From Liolophura sinensis (Eukaryota; Mollusca; Polyplacophora; Chitonida; Chitonidae), in the NCBI RefSeq assembly GCF_032854445.1, contig NC_088304.1, positions 7,205,704 to 7,269,703 on the forward strand: DNA of 64,000 nucleotides. The letters are read 5' to 3'. The position numbers and the translations under genes were made by a program. Positions 62,549 through 64,000 of the stretch are shown here, piece by piece. The notes under the pieces are model-generated. The model was not told the origin of the DNA. It did not search any database and saw only the letters and a list, made by a program, of their open reading frames with translations. Position 1 is the stretch's first letter; every line of letters begins with the position of its first letter.

Positions 62549-63752
62549 GATCTGTCTGAAGTTAGCAGGCAACGCTCTGTAATATCCACCACGCAGTTAC
62601 ATCTGGACAGCTCAACCCTTCTCAAGTGTTCCTCAGCAGACAAAAAAGACTTATTTGTTAGGGATTGATGTCGCTTAGATCTGCTCAGATATAAATTAAA
62701 TTTCGGACGACATCGCCAGATCTTAAGCCCGTATTACTGAACAGCTAGACGTGTCGATGAAAACGGCATTGCTCTAAGCCTCTGAAAGACTTCATCAAAG
62801 CACCGGGTTTTATTTACAGGTCCCCGGTAGAAAACCTTTAGGACATTTTTTCCGTGGCAGAAATATCAGTCAGCCCTTTGCGTTAATTCGACCAAAGGAG
62901 ATCGATTCTAGAGAGGAGAGCGAGAGCTGGATTCGAGCTTCCGACCTCACTGTCCAAAGGATTGTCGGCTGTAGTGAGGGCAACCTTGACTCAAGCTGAT
63001 TTTCTTGGTCTACATTATAAAATAAATCGATTCTTTCTCACATATAATTAGATAAAATGAGAAATAAATCGAAACTAGCAGCTCATGATTATTCTTTAAT
63101 TATGTGCTTTACAGATAAGGGATAAAAAAACCGGTATACAGGTAAGTATAAATTATTATAAATTAGACGACCACAATATATGAAATAATTTTCTAGACTT
63201 ATCAGTTTACTAATATTTTACACAGCCCGAAAATCTTGTAATCATAAACCCTGTCGAACCACGTGATGTTCCCCGTTATAACGATGACACGGGAACCAGG
63301 TATCTCCATTTATTCCACTCTCCTTTCAGACCACTATGGAGATATGTGGAATTTATTATCCAGCAGGACTATCTAAATATGAACGAGCCGTGCAGATCAT
63401 CATTAGGCTGATGTCTGTAGGAGACAGTAATTACTGAGAGGCATTGAGCCAGGACAACAATTGTCATTAGATGTGAAACTGTGCAGAATACAGTGGTTCT
63501 ATACATTTATATCATACACTGATGGCAAAAAGCGGGCGGGGGATAATTAATACAGTTCATTTAAAAAGTCCCGAAGATTTTAATGAAATGAGATTCTTAT
63601 GTGAATTCTTGACAGATTGGATGTAGTGAGCGACATATTAGGAGATGTAAATTATTTGTTAGTGCCATGTACATTGCCGCAGAGATTGTAAATGACGTGG
63701 AATCTAAACTCGCAGTTGGTGTTGCCGTCAGTGGATTCGAAGATACAAGATT
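62549..63752 (+). repeat. HOR6 monomer M5 (1,204 bp, deletions)
   Basis: About 460 bp including the antisense-open stretch is missing: gagagcgag is joined to agctggattcg at about 62924, directly at the tRNA-like module. Another small loss at about 63295 (gacacggg to aaccagg). Shares with HOR1 M5 the loss before ttactaatattttac (63202). Confidence 0.83.
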
Positions 63753-64000
63753 ATTATTGAACAGCCTGACGTGTCAATGCAACCCGCATCGCCCTGACTC
63801 TCTGAAAGACTCAATCCCCCAGGGTTTATTTACAGTCCACCGATAAAGAGCCTTCAGGACATTTTTTCCGTCGCAGAAATATCAGTCAGCCCTTTGCGTT
63901 AATTCGGCCACAGGAGATCGATTCTAGAGAGGAGAGCCAGACGTGTGCATCCTGAGTGTAAATAACCAACTGTTTGGTTTGGCAAAATTTTTCTGCCAGC
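63753..64000 (+). repeat. HOR6 monomer M6 (partial, window end)
   Basis: First 248 bp of an M6 monomer (ttattgaacagcctgacg and onward), cut by the end of the window. Confidence 0.8.

Larger units (their letters stand above)
57731..64000 (+). repeat. Higher-order repeat unit 6 (partial, runs off the window)
   Basis: Incomplete and the most rearranged unit. M1 has two internal losses, M2 is entirely missing with M1 fused to M3 at about 60063/60064, M5 has lost about 460 bp at about 62924, and M6 is cut by the window end. Several of its M3-M5 variants are shared with HOR1. Confidence 0.88.

Noticed and set aside
1-64000. Many open frames of 60-120 codons on both strands as genes
   Set aside because: Several begin only with GTG or TTG, frames differ between equivalent copies, paralogues change residues freely and no family is recognised. 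They recur because the DNA is duplicated. The best ones are listed as unproven frames.
1-64000. rDNA intergenic spacer, histone or 5S cluster
   Set aside because: These also form tandem units of this size, but no rRNA, histone or 5S sequence can be recognised on either strand in any complete unit.
1-64000. CRISPR array or prokaryotic mobile element
   Set aside because: Repeats are kilobases long, with no short repeat-spacer pattern, no cas-like frames and no operon signals.
1-64000. Integrated virus or autonomous transposon
   Set aside because: No transposase, integrase, reverse transcriptase or polymerase motif, no long terminal repeats or terminal inverted repeats at monomer or HOR ends.

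Overview
The whole 64 kb is repetitive DNA from one large tandem array. I see no conventional protein-coding gene, rRNA, functional tRNA gene, CRISPR array, bacterial operon or prokaryotic signal. AT-rich bulk sequence, dispersed AATAAA motifs, a tRNA-like module with a degenerate Pol III B box, and array structure all point to a eukaryotic, most likely animal, genome. The tRNA-like module vaguely recalls tRNA-derived repeats of molluscan or other lophotrochozoan genomes, but that is memory-based inference and I do not assign a species. No unique flank is present at either end, so the array is longer than this window.

Layout: a higher-order repeat (HOR) of about 10.9-12.0 kb is repeated head to tail. 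Using the anchor gatctgtctgaagttagcag (or near variants) at the M7-M1 border, units start at 341, 11255, 23088, 35085, 46301 and 57731, giving lengths of 10,914, 11,833, 11,997, 11,216 and 11,430 bp and a last partial unit. Bases 1-340 are the end of a preceding unit.

Each HOR contains seven diverged, same-orientation monomers, here named M1-M7. All appear to descend from one ancestral block of roughly 2-2.7 kb. M1 is close to full length; M2, M4 and M6 are strongly shortened by internal deletions. The order of blocks in an ideal monomer is: head block (gatctgtctgaagttagcag), a T-rich stretch ending in CAG, an antisense-open stretch, a tRNA-like module on the minus strand, a GAGAATAAATA-type block, a tail block (GGAACCGGGTAACTCG ... 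GTAGGAGATAGTAATTACTGA), and in M1, M3 and M7 an extra 3' block with open-frame relics.

Above the HOR level, the M5-M7 end exists in two flavours (7a in HORs 3 and 5; 7b in HORs 1, 2 and 4), which suggests a dimeric super-repeat of about 22.6-23.2 kb. HOR1 and HOR6 share derived deletions, pointing to ongoing unequal exchange or conversion. Length differences between HORs are explained by discrete deletions and one 151-bp tandem duplication.

Several short open frames (about 60-115 codons) recur at the same place in each HOR. Some start only with GTG or TTG, most change residues freely between paralogous monomers, and none matches a family I recognise. They are described as relics or chance frames, not genes. 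The array itself, with its nested duplication history and the embedded tRNA-like modules, is the main content of the window.
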